Source of the DNA: Litorimonas sp964565335
GTDB lineage: Bacteria; Pseudomonadota; Alphaproteobacteria; Caulobacterales; Maricaulaceae
Length of the DNA stretch: 22,866 bases
Assembly (NCBI GenBank): GCA_964565335.1
Contig: CAZMEN010000044.1
Coordinates: 1 to 22,866, forward strand
Direction of reading: 5' to 3'
How positions within the stretch are numbered: the first letter of the stretch is position 1; the number at the start of each line of letters is the position of its first letter. A program made the translations under genes and the position numbers. This document shows, in pieces, positions 16,113-22,866 of the stretch. Under the pieces are notes generated by a model. That model was not told where the DNA came from. It searched no databases and saw only the letters and a list, made by a program, of their open reading frames with translations.

Positions 16113-16733
16113 ATGACACGTATATCTAAAACTTTAGCTTTAACGGCTGCTGCGGCTTTATGTTTTGCTGGAACAGCCACCGCGAAAATCGCGACAGGAT
16201 CGACTGTCTCAGACATGAGCGTTGTGGATTCCAACGGTAAAACACACAATCTGTCTGACTTTGCTGGAAAGAAAGTCATTCTAGAATGGACCAATCATGG
16301 CTGCCCCTATGTTGTCAGACATTATCAGGCGGGCAATATGCAAGCGCTTCAGACATCAACTACCGCAAATGGCGATACCGTTTGGCTTTCAGTAGTTTCC
16401 AGCGCGCCGGGTCAGCAAGGTTACGTGTCTGGCGCAGAGGCGAATGCATTGACGACAGAACGGAATGCTGCACCAAGCGCCGTCATCCTCGATCCAGAGG
16501 GCACAATGGGCAAAACCTTTAGTGCCAAAACCACGCCGCATATGTATGTCATCGACGAAAACCAAACATTGGTTTATCAGGGTGCGATTGATGATGATCG
16601 AAGTGGTCAGAAGCTAAAAGCGGGAACTGAAAAGAATTATGTCAAAGCCGCTTTGGCTGATTTGGCAGCAGGCCGTCCCGTCGCGGAAGCGGAAAACAAA
16701 GCTTATGGTTGCTCCGTTAAATATAAAAGCTAA
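16113..16733 (+). CDS. periplasmic peroxiredoxin/thioredoxin-like protein
   Basis: A 206-aa exported redoxin-fold protein. Signal peptide ~1-24 (ALTAAAALCFAGTATA). The fold begins at KIATGSTVSDMSVVDSNGK. The usual WCxxC is replaced by NHGCPYVVRHY with one cysteine (C64), followed by TPHMYVID with the family cis-Pro region. A second Cys, C200, lies near the C-terminus, as in two-Cys peroxiredoxins. ATG at 16107 abuts GAGAGG; the ATG at 16113 has proper spacing and is preferred. It follows dsbD by 46 bp and is a likely reduction partner of it. Work on Caulobacter ScsB described such an envelope peroxiredoxin pathway (recalled from the literature). Peroxidase activity is inferred. Confidence 0.82.
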   Translation: MTRISKTLALTAAAALCFAGTATAKIATGSTVSDMSVVDSNGKTHNLSDFAGKKVILEWTNHGCPYVVRHYQAGNMQALQTSTTANGDTVWLSVVSSAPGQQGYVSGAEANALTTERNAAPSAVILDPEGTMGKTFSAKTTPHMYVIDENQTLVYQGAIDDDRSGQKLKAGTEKNYVKAALADLAAGRPVAEAENKAYGCSVKYKS

Positions 16734-16763
16734 ATCAGCTTTTAAACGATAACCCAAAAAATT

Positions 16764-16789
16764 AAGCCCGCCATTTTGGCGGGCTTTTT
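16764..16789. terminator. bidirectional terminator between convergent genes
   Basis: A perfect 10-bp stem (AAGCCCGCCA/TGGCGGGCTT) with a TTT loop. T5 follows on the plus strand and an A-rich run (16755-16763) precedes it, giving a T-tract for the minus strand too. It can end both the dsbD operon and the phasin-like gene run. Confidence 0.88.
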
Positions 16790-16810
16790 ATTTTCAAAGA
16801 TAATTGAGAC

Positions 16811-17671
16811 CTAGAGTGACGTTAGCTTGCCTTCATTTTTGGCCAGTAGGTAATAGAATGTGACGCGGTTCTTTTTATTATCCGCTTTCATGACTTCGCA
16901 AACGGCCTGAACTTTTGCATCGAGAACAGCTGTCTCGCCGTCAACGCCCAGCTTGCGGATCAACCAGCTATTGCGAACAGTCTGGCGCTCGGTTTCGTCA
17001 GAACAGGCAACGAAGCGTCCATCATTATTGCGGAGCGCGATGCCGCAATGAATAACAATTTTACGGACGATAGAGGCGTCGGCTGCTGCATCATAACGCT
17101 GAACATCGGCCACATAAGGCGCGTATTTATCGCTCTGTACTTCAGACTTAGTTTCTGTTGTTACGTCCGTTTTTACAATTGAAGTCTCTGTATTTTCGGC
17201 GAGTTTGGCCGTTGAGACTTTTTCAGTTGTGACTGTTTTCGTGGCCGCTTTTTTGGTAACAGTTTTCTGAGTAGCAACCTTCTTCTTCGGTTTGTTTTTC
17301 TTGACCGCGTCTTTGGCCATTTTTTCGAGCTGTGCGTTTAACTTTTCGACTTGTGCTTCCAATTCGGCGACAGTGTGCGAAGAGTTTTTACGGCTTTTCT
17401 TTAGCAATGCGGCGGGGTTTGGGAAACGGAGCTTCTCGGCAACGTCTGCTTTTACGTTTCCTGCCATATCCGTGACGTGTTCCTCTACGACTTCGCCCTT
17501 CGATACGAAAGTGTCGAATTGTGTTTTCACGAATGTTTGGGCCTTTTCACGGCGCATTTGGGCGCAGCTATAGGCGACACCATGCAGGCCGATATAGGCA
17601 CGGCGGGCATTGGTGAGAGGTTTTAATAAACCATCTAGTGATTTTCTGGCGGGTAGAGTTTTGCTCGACAT
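16811..17671 (-). CDS. phasin-like/DUF2853 fusion protein
   Basis: A 286-aa protein with three parts. Residues ~1-110 are helical and phasin-like (NARRAYIGLHGVAYSCAQM, then AELEAQVEKLNAQLEKM near 102-118). Residues ~120-165 are a Lys/Thr/Ala-rich linker of the KKxxxKKAATK kind. Residues ~181-286 match the DUF2853 family: KYAPYVADVQRYD, IVIHCGIALRNNDGRFVACSDETE, RVTFYYLLAKNEGKL. DUF2853 usually stands alone at about 110 aa, so this is a fusion. GGAGG six to seven bases before the ATG supports the start. It is 93 bp downstream of the nucleoside transporter. No function is established for DUF2853; the phasin call rests on helix composition and is tentative. Confidence 0.7.
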   Translation of the reverse strand: MSSKTLPARKSLDGLLKPLTNARRAYIGLHGVAYSCAQMRREKAQTFVKTQFDTFVSKGEVVEEHVTDMAGNVKADVAEKLRFPNPAALLKKSRKNSSHTVAELEAQVEKLNAQLEKMAKDAVKKNKPKKKVATQKTVTKKAATKTVTTEKVSTAKLAENTETSIVKTDVTTETKSEVQSDKYAPYVADVQRYDAAADASIVRKIVIHCGIALRNNDGRFVACSDETERQTVRNSWLIRKLGVDGETAVLDAKVQAVCEVMKADNKKNRVTFYYLLAKNEGKLTSL

Positions 17672-17717
17672 GGATATCCTCCGAAGCGGGTTTAATTTCG
17701 GATAGAATAGCTTTGAG

Positions 17718-17739
17718 GATTAGAAACGGCATCCTAATC
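17718..17739. repeat. inverted repeat upstream of phasin-like gene
   Basis: GATTAG-N10-CTAATC, about 50 bp before the start codon and without a T-tract. It may be an operator or an mRNA hairpin in the leader; no family-specific match is known to me. Confidence 0.3.
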
Positions 17740-17764
17740 TAAGCGCGTATTACGAAAAATTAGC

Positions 17765-18991
17765 TTAGAATAGGGCCGCTAAAGAAAGCAAAACACTAAT
17801 GATGGCAGCGGACATGAAGTTGGATAAATTACCAGCCAGAACCGTTTTTAAACCGAGTTTTGAAATCTCGCTTTTGCGCTCAGGTACAACGCTGGAAAGG
17901 CCGGCGACCAAAATGGCAAGGCCTGCGAAATTGGCAAAACCACAGAGCGCGACGGTAATGGCGACTTGGCCTTGGGCAGAGAAATCAGAGATGTTTGGCG
18001 CGAAATTCGCATAAGCCAAAAACTCGTTCAGCACGACTTTTTGTCCCAAATAGTTCCCCGCCTCAGCGGCCTCGGCCCAAGGGACGCCGATGAGGAACGC
18101 GACCGGACGGAATACATAGCTGAACAGCCCCTCTAAGGAGAGGTCTTCAACTCCGACCAAGCCGCCAATCCCGCCTAATATGCCGTTGATGAGCGCGATA
18201 ACGCCAAGAAATGCAACCAATACAGCAATCACGCTTAACATGATTTGTAAGCCGGTTAGCGCGCCGTTTGTGGCGGCCTCGACCAAGCTATCCGCGCGGC
18301 GCGTATCGATTTTCTCAATACCGCTATCTTCAATATCAAACGGTGTTTCGGTTTCTGGGACGAGCATCCGGCCCATGAGCAAACCACCGGGAGCCGACAT
18401 AAAGGCCGCTGTAATCAAAAGGTCACTGCGAATGCCGAGCGCGGCATAGGCGAATAGGACGGAGCCCGACACACTGGCTAATCCCAAAGCCATCATCACA
18501 AAAAGCTGGGATCGTGTAATTTTTTTCAAATAGGGCAAGATTGTTAAAGGTGCTTCGGCCATGCCAACAAAGATATTAGCTGCCGCACAGGTGGATTCTA
18601 GCCGTGAAGCCCCTGTTAAAAATCTCAAACCTCCGCCCAAATAACGGATAATCACATCCATAATACGCAGGTAAAACAGCATGCTGAGCAGGGAGCCGAT
18701 AAAGATAATTATAGGCAAAATCTGAAAGGCGAGGATGATTCCATTCTCCGAATTCCCTAAGGGGCCAAAAATGAAATTAATTCCGTCTTGCGCATAAGAC
18801 AGTAACTTGCCGACGCCTGAACTAACGGCCGAGAGCGCTCCCACACCGACAGGTGTTAATAACGCGAAGGCGGCAATGAAGATTTGCAAAGACAAAAGTC
18901 TGAGCACTTGCAAAGGCGCAATATTTGACCGTTTCTCAGAGAATAAAAACGCGGCAGCCAACAGCGCAACAATACCCAGTAATCCACTCAT
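17765..18991 (-). CDS. CNT (NupC-type) nucleoside transporter
   Basis: A 408-aa inner-membrane concentrative nucleoside transporter driven by H+ or Na+. Multiple hydrophobic segments run from the N-terminus (LLGIVALLAAAFLFSEKR) to the end. Signature segments: FVGMAEAPLTILPYL (nucleoside site), LNEFLAYANF and GFANFAGLAILVAGLS. The length fits bacterial CNT proteins (about 400 aa). Its ATG overlaps the stop of purine nucleoside phosphorylase (ATGA), so uptake and phosphorolysis are translationally coupled. Specificity among nucleosides cannot be assigned, though the PNP partner suggests purines. Confidence 0.92.
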   Translation of the reverse strand: MSGLLGIVALLAAAFLFSEKRSNIAPLQVLRLLSLQIFIAAFALLTPVGVGALSAVSSGVGKLLSYAQDGINFIFGPLGNSENGIILAFQILPIIIFIGSLLSMLFYLRIMDVIIRYLGGGLRFLTGASRLESTCAAANIFVGMAEAPLTILPYLKKITRSQLFVMMALGLASVSGSVLFAYAALGIRSDLLITAAFMSAPGGLLMGRMLVPETETPFDIEDSGIEKIDTRRADSLVEAATNGALTGLQIMLSVIAVLVAFLGVIALINGILGGIGGLVGVEDLSLEGLFSYVFRPVAFLIGVPWAEAAEAGNYLGQKVVLNEFLAYANFAPNISDFSAQGQVAITVALCGFANFAGLAILVAGLSSVVPERKSEISKLGLKTVLAGNLSNFMSAAIISVLLSLAALF

Positions 18992-19869
18992 GATGCAGTC
19001 TCATTCTCTTTACTAATCTCAGTCAGGCAATGCATGACTAAGGCTTGGAAGGGAAGGGTAGCTTTCTCCGCCGCAGCCCATATCTCGGCTTCGTCCAAAG
19101 GCGCTTGGGTCTCTCTATCCGTGATGACGGGATTAACGATGAGGCTCAACCCTAAAACACGGAGGCCAAGGTAGCGCGCCATAATAGCTTCGGGGACTGT
19201 GGACATACCCACAATATCCGCGCCGAGTGCCCGTAAGAGGCGGCCTTCCGCAGGTGTTTCTAATTGCGGCCCGCCAAGGCACGCATAAATTGCGCGTTGC
19301 AAGGGGCCGCGCTCTGACGTGTCTGCAATGGCTAAAAGCGCACTGTCGTAACAGGTGGTCAGATTTACAAAGGGCGTTCGCGTCTCATCTTGTGTTTTGC
19401 CGGTCAAAGGACTGACGCCTGCAAACCCCGGCAAGAAGATATGGTCTGACAGGCTGACAATCTCTCCGGTTGTCATCTCTGGGTTCAGTGACCCCGAAAT
19501 ATTCGTCAGGATAAGCGTCTCGACTCCCAAACCGTGTAACAGTTCGACGATAAAGGCGACATCCGCTGCACTATATCCTTCATAAAGGTGCACACGCCCT
19601 TGCACGCCGATAACGGGCATGCCGTTTAGTGTTCCGAAATGTAAGACGCCCTCATGATGCGGCGCGGTAGATTGGGGCATATACGGGATATCGACAGACG
19701 GAATTTTCACGCCGTCAATGCTATCTGCGAAATCACCGAGGCCTGAGCCTAATATGACGGCAAGTTTCGGCCGCAATGCCGTTTGCTTTGACACATAGTC
19801 AATGGCTTCCCGAAGGCGGGACTGCCTTTCTGCATGAGACAGTAAGTACGGCTTTGACGCGGTTGTCAT
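18988..19869 (-). CDS. purine nucleoside phosphorylase
   Basis: A 293-aa class-I (trimeric) purine nucleoside phosphorylase, which cleaves purine (deoxy)ribonucleosides with phosphate to the base and (deoxy)ribose-1-phosphate. Motifs: phosphate loop ILGSGLGDF; VQGRVHLYEGY; TNISGSLNPEMTTGEI; GGPQLETPAE with the purine-site Glu; GADIVGMSTVPEAIMARYLG; and SLIVNPV with the late Asn. The frame extends to a GTG at 19911, but MTTASKPYLLSHAERQ from the ATG at 19869 matches the family's start better; neither has a strong ribosome site. The end overlaps the CNT transporter gene by ATGA. Substrate preference (inosine/guanosine versus xanthosine) is not decidable here. Confidence 0.9.
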   Translation of the reverse strand: MTTASKPYLLSHAERQSRLREAIDYVSKQTALRPKLAVILGSGLGDFADSIDGVKIPSVDIPYMPQSTAPHHEGVLHFGTLNGMPVIGVQGRVHLYEGYSAADVAFIVELLHGLGVETLILTNISGSLNPEMTTGEIVSLSDHIFLPGFAGVSPLTGKTQDETRTPFVNLTTCYDSALLAIADTSERGPLQRAIYACLGGPQLETPAEGRLLRALGADIVGMSTVPEAIMARYLGLRVLGLSLIVNPVITDRETQAPLDEAEIWAAAEKATLPFQALVMHCLTEISKENETAS

Positions 19870-19923
19870 AAGGCTTCGCCTTTGCCGAAAGAGCAGTAGG
19901 CGTCTAATCACATCACCGTGTTA

Positions 19924-20745
19924 TCAAGCGGATTCAGCTGGACGAAAAAGAAGCGACTTTAAAGCACCTTCGCGCTGAAACGGACTCCAATTCCCTTCGG
20001 CTTGTGCCAAACGGTCTGCAATCACATACATGACGAGCGGATTAACGCCGAGGCCAACATGGCTCGCCGGGACGCGAATGTTCTCTGTGTTCGGCGCCTC
20101 TTTTTGCAGTGATCCGCGCCAAGAGACAATCCCGTCAGTCTTGGAATAAATAGACGTTGTCGGCATGATTGGGGGTACAGCGATAGTCGCAAGACGCTTT
20201 TGCATGACTTCATCAGGTTCCCCGTTAAACGCTTCGTAAAGCCGTGTTGCACTTGTGTGCTCCATATCACCGGAAATCGGGCTGCCCAATGTGATAACGC
20301 TGCGGACCATTTCTGGGTTCGCCTTTGCCAATTCTCGTGCAAAGACTCCGCCGAGACTCCAGCCAATGATAGAGACTTTCCGGCCATGTTCTTTGTAAAC
20401 GCGGTGCAGAAGCTCTCGCATCAAATCTTCACGTTCATCATTAAAGATGAGGTTGCGACCCAAGCCCCAGCCATAGCTTTTATAATTCAAATCTTTGAGC
20501 AGGCTCCGCATGGGTTTGGTTGAGCGGTCGCTGGCGACAAATCCGGGCAGTACGATAACGGGATGACCATCACCTTTAGGCAGGCGTTTCATCAAAAGCC
20601 GCAGCGCGTAAAAACTATTCAGTTCAAAAACGCCGCGCCCTTCGGTCAATGTCCAGAAAAGCGATGGCCTCTTGCGCGGCTTGCTTCGGTTGAAAAGGCT
20701 AGCTGACGTTAATGTTGCGCTCATATTTTTATCCGGTTTATTCAT
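19924..20745 (-). CDS. alpha/beta hydrolase (lipase/esterase-like)
   Basis: A 273-aa alpha/beta hydrolase with a full triad visible: nucleophile elbow IGWSLGGV (S130), SKTDGIV (D204) and PASHVGLG (H229). The first strand ends HPVIVLPGF. No signal peptide, so it probably acts in the cytoplasm or on lipid inclusions. It follows the WS/DGAT gene by about 50 bp, a pairing that suggests a wax-ester or triacylglycerol hydrolase; this is inference. Start is uncertain: TTG at 20757, ATG at 20745 and ATG at 20724 are in frame; the last has GGA seven bases upstream. Confidence 0.82.
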   Translation of the reverse strand: MNKPDKNMSATLTSASLFNRSKPRKRPSLFWTLTEGRGVFELNSFYALRLLMKRLPKGDGHPVIVLPGFVASDRSTKPMRSLLKDLNYKSYGWGLGRNLIFNDEREDLMRELLHRVYKEHGRKVSIIGWSLGGVFARELAKANPEMVRSVITLGSPISGDMEHTSATRLYEAFNGEPDEVMQKRLATIAVPPIMPTTSIYSKTDGIVSWRGSLQKEAPNTENIRVPASHVGLGVNPLVMYVIADRLAQAEGNWSPFQREGALKSLLFRPAESA

Positions 20746-20798
20746 TTTATAAGTCAATTAAAGTAGCGAACCTATAGCGCAAAATTAGTCGTGCAAGG

Positions 20799-22454
20799 CT
20801 AATGTTTTGACCTTCCTGCGCCGTTGCTGGCCGCCGTCGTCTTCTCTGCCGTTGTGGATACTGTCTTCGGCGCGGGCTTTTGAGGTGCCGAGGCTTCGAC
20901 ATTAGTTCTTTGCGTTTTTATTTTCTTTGTTCTTGGCTTTTTGGCAGGCGCTTTTTTCGAGGACACCTTGGCAGGCTTGTTTTTGGGTGTTTTTACCTGG
21001 TTGAGCTTTTCTGCTTTGGAGGCTTTTGCCGTGGTCTCAACGAGCTGGGCGAGATGGTCGTCAAAACTTTTTTGGATACATTCAGAATAAAAATCTGGAT
21101 CCGGGACTGCGTTTCGATCAGCGGTAAACGCCAAAGTTACATCGCCGCAATAGCTATGCACCACATGACCGAGTCGCACCCCGTCAACGAGGCAAAGCAT
21201 GCCGTGCATGGCCACTAACTTCGCCCCCGAAGAATAAATTGGAACGGGCGGTCCGGGGACATTGGTAACCACTGTGTTGATAAAGGGTTTTACGCGGTCA
21301 GCGAGTTTTAATTGCGTAAAGGCTTGAGCCCCGAAATTCATGAGCGGGGCAGGGGTGAGCTTTGCCATGTCAGTCATTTGCCGCGCGCCCATGGCGCCGG
21401 TAAAGGCTTTGGCCTTTTGCGTTTCTTCGGTCACATATTTGAGCCGCTCTGTTATGGACGGGATATGTGATCCAAGAGGGACAAACATGGCGGCAACTTG
21501 ATTGCCCATTGTGTTCTTCTCGCTCTCATCACGAACGGAAATTGGTGCCATAGCGGTCACGGAAGAGTCAGGTAATTCGTCGTAATGAGCAAGATAGTTT
21601 CGCATTGCTCCGCCAACGACAGACAACATCACGTCGTTTAAGGTAGAGCCGGGAACAAGCTGGCGAATAGATTTCACCTCTTTTAAACTAAATGTGCGCG
21701 CATCAAACATACGGTGCGGCGACACAGTACCGTTAAACCGTGTTTTCGGCGCTTTTAGCAAGGCGTTAAAATCAAAGTCTTTTTTTATGAAGCCTTTTAC
21801 AACGCGAGCCATGCCGGGCAAGGAGCGGCGCATTGCGTCAGCTTGGCGAAGTGGGTTGAGTAGGCTTCGCGCATAGCCTCGGGTAAAGAGACCGATTTGG
21901 CTCGGGTCAGGCTCAGGACGCCATGTATCCACGGGCAGGGTGGCGGCGTCGCCCTCCGCTGTCATAGTGTGCAGGGCATGCATCATGTCGACGCCAGACA
22001 CGCCGTCAATGGCGGCGTGATGGACTTTCGTAAACATGGCGTAGGAGCCTTTGGGTACACCTTCGATATTGTCGAGGCCTTCGACGACCGTGATTTCCCA
22101 TGGCGGCCGCGATAAATCTAAAGGCCGCGCAAAGATACGCGCCGCAAGAATGCAAAGCTGCCGCCAGTCACCCGGCTTAGGTAAGGCCACGTGGCGGGTG
22201 TGATATTCAATATCAAAATTACTGTCCTGCACCCAATAAGGATAATCAATGCCGAAGGGGACTTTGACCATTTTTTGGCGCATCGTATCAGACAGATGCA
22301 TGCGCCCTTCCAAAAAGGACAGAATGTCTTTGAAACGCACAAACCCATTGGGTGCGGTCGAGGGATCGTAAATAAGGATGGAACCGATATGCACAGGCGC
22401 GATCGCCCGTTCCATCGCCACAAATACCGAGTCCAAACCTTGTAACTGTTTCAT
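20799..22454 (-). CDS. wax ester synthase/diacylglycerol acyltransferase
   Basis: A 551-aa WS/DGAT that esterifies fatty alcohols or diacylglycerol with acyl-CoA to form wax esters or triacylglycerol at the inner membrane/lipid droplet. The family start MKQLQGLDSVFVAME and the catalytic HHAAIDG (H145-H146...D150) are clear, as are the PLDLSRPPWE and VTNVPGPPVPIYSSGA regions. The last ~80 residues form a Lys/Ala/Pro-rich tail (SSKKAPAKKPRTKK...), which standard members lack. The open frame extends to 22514, but a TATAAT at 22486-22491 lies inside that extension, so the ATG at 22454 is preferred. It heads a run with a hydrolase, PNP, CNT and the phasin-like gene. Confidence 0.9.
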   Translation of the reverse strand: MKQLQGLDSVFVAMERAIAPVHIGSILIYDPSTAPNGFVRFKDILSFLEGRMHLSDTMRQKMVKVPFGIDYPYWVQDSNFDIEYHTRHVALPKPGDWRQLCILAARIFARPLDLSRPPWEITVVEGLDNIEGVPKGSYAMFTKVHHAAIDGVSGVDMMHALHTMTAEGDAATLPVDTWRPEPDPSQIGLFTRGYARSLLNPLRQADAMRRSLPGMARVVKGFIKKDFDFNALLKAPKTRFNGTVSPHRMFDARTFSLKEVKSIRQLVPGSTLNDVMLSVVGGAMRNYLAHYDELPDSSVTAMAPISVRDESEKNTMGNQVAAMFVPLGSHIPSITERLKYVTEETQKAKAFTGAMGARQMTDMAKLTPAPLMNFGAQAFTQLKLADRVKPFINTVVTNVPGPPVPIYSSGAKLVAMHGMLCLVDGVRLGHVVHSYCGDVTLAFTADRNAVPDPDFYSECIQKSFDDHLAQLVETTAKASKAEKLNQVKTPKNKPAKVSSKKAPAKKPRTKKIKTQRTNVEASAPQKPAPKTVSTTAEKTTAASNGAGRSKH

Positions 22455-22485
22455 AGTCTCGCCCACTTTTTGTAACTTTCTCCGA

Positions 22486-22491
22486 ATTATA
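22486..22491 (-). promoter_or_regulatory. -10 element of WS/DGAT promoter
   Basis: TATAAT on the minus strand, about 32 bases before the 22454 ATG. The -35 region at 17 bp spacing is poor (GTGGCC), so an activator may be needed. It supports the shorter WS/DGAT start. Confidence 0.45.
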
Positions 22492-22514
22492 GGGATAGAA
22501 TTGGAAAAGGCCAC

Positions 22515-22673
22515 CTAATCTATGGGCGAAGGCATATTCTGTCCATTCCCCTCAAAGATGAGAATCCAGATATGCCCAAGACTTGATCCCCGCCTTCGGG
22601 GGACTGAGCGGGTTGAAACATAACGATATTTACAAATCGTATTCCCGCTTCTCAATCCTATGCCATATTTATC
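22515..22673. other. intergenic region with two hairpins, no gene seen
   Basis: No coding frame stands out. CCCCG-CCTT-CGGGG at 22588-22601 is a tight GC hairpin without a T-tract. A larger one pairs 22606-22612 with 22644-22650 (7 bp, one G-U) and encloses ACGAT/ATCGT (22623-22627 with 22636-22640). G-U pairs in the outer stems fit a plus-strand RNA better than a minus-strand one. Confidence 0.4.
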
Positions 22674-22866
22674 CTGTTCTTCTAAGCCTTGGACAGGAAC
22701 GCGTCAGGTTTTGGTTTAGAAGACAGCGGGGCTGAGCATCACTTGTGACTGGGTGATTGTGCCGGGCCTTTTGGAGCGTGTGCCTGCCTACCGATAGTTC
22801 CTACGGGTTCTTGGACTGGGGTTGTTGTAATTATGGCCGCTTCATAAACAACCGCTGCCGCGCAGG
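22674..22866 (+). ncRNA. candidate structured RNA, HEARO/omega-RNA-like (partial)
   Basis: Several stems can be drawn for a plus-strand transcript: CTGT-(T)-CTTCTAAGCC at 22674-22688 pairs with GGTTTAGAAGACAG at 22713-22726 (14 bp, one bulged T, one G-U), with an inner GAC/GTC (22692-22694 with 22703-22705); ATCAC/GTGAT at 22738-22742 with 22753-22757; and GGTTGT/ACAACC (22820-22825 with 22848-22853) enclosing TTATG/CATAA. The first stem followed by a CAG...GGCTGAGCAT segment resembles, from memory, the 5' half of HEARO (IscB-associated omega) RNAs. The element runs off the window. No adjacent IscB gene can be seen. Strand is inferred from the G-U pair. Could also be an unrelated RNA or chance pairing. 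Confidence 0.35.

Noticed and set aside
20703..20718. Second copy of the merR operator (TGACGTTAA half-site) near the start of the alpha/beta hydrolase
   Set aside because: Only about 11 of 16 positions match and it lies in coding sequence.
22739..22866. Open frame on the minus strand entering from the right edge and stopping with TGA at 22739
   Set aside because: About 42 codons only, with rare codons (ATA, AGG, GGA) and no recognisable family; it overlaps the paired plus-strand region, so chance is likelier.
22587..22866. RNase P RNA, tmRNA, SRP RNA or tRNA as an explanation of the structured 3' region
   Set aside because: No RNase P core (GAGGAAAGTCC), no tmRNA tag frame ending in AA-stop, no SRP loop, and no TpsiC-arm pattern were found.

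Overview
The window looks like a chromosomal segment of an alphaproteobacterium of the Caulobacterales/Maricaulales (Hyphomonadaceae-like) type, with roughly balanced GC. The main evidence is a PodJ-like polarity protein (coiled coil, membrane span, Sel1 repeats, peptidoglycan-binding end). Its upstream region carries a consensus CtrA box (TTAA-N7-TTAAC) and two GANTC sites. A SapC protein, an ScsB-type DsbD and a DUF2853 protein agree with this. Species cannot be named from the sequence. Two runs of exactly ten Ns (12450-12459 and 15223-15232) are scaffold gaps; the first cuts off the end of a zur gene and the second lies inside dsbD.

Layout. 72-5292 (minus): podJ-like gene, GNAT acetyltransferase and nitronate-monooxygenase-like flavoprotein in a tight run, then a separate EF-hand lipoprotein. 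5293-5489: divergent control region, with the CtrA box and GANTC sites on the podJ side and an 18-bp perfect palindrome overlapping the promoter of a MerR regulator. 5490-11508 (plus): MerR regulator, DmdC/FadE-like acyl-CoA dehydrogenase, a 79-aa unknown, a second LCAD/IVD-like acyl-CoA dehydrogenase, PaiB-like FMN-binding protein, crotonase and alpha/beta hydrolase. This reads as an acyl-CoA or branched-chain catabolic operon under a LiuR-like regulator. 11497-12857 (minus): hot-dog thioesterase-like protein and zur, possibly preceded by a 29-codon ORF. 13032-13889: sapC with a strong terminator. 13973-16789: ScsB-type DsbD plus a periplasmic peroxiredoxin-like protein, ending in a terminator shared with the convergent gene.

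16811-22454 (minus) is a co-directional run: WS/DGAT acyltransferase, alpha/beta hydrolase, purine nucleoside phosphorylase, CNT nucleoside transporter and a phasin-like/DUF2853 fusion. It suggests storage-lipid synthesis and mobilisation beside nucleoside salvage. Lys/Ala-rich tracts recur in WS/DGAT, the phasin-like protein and PodJ.

The last ~400 bases hold no convincing protein gene. They contain several nested inverted repeats whose G-U pairs favour plus-strand transcription. The part from about 22674 to the window edge resembles, from memory, the HEARO/omega RNAs that accompany IscB nucleases. This is the least explained and most interesting part of the window, but it is a hypothesis that needs a covariance-model search and the sequence to the right.
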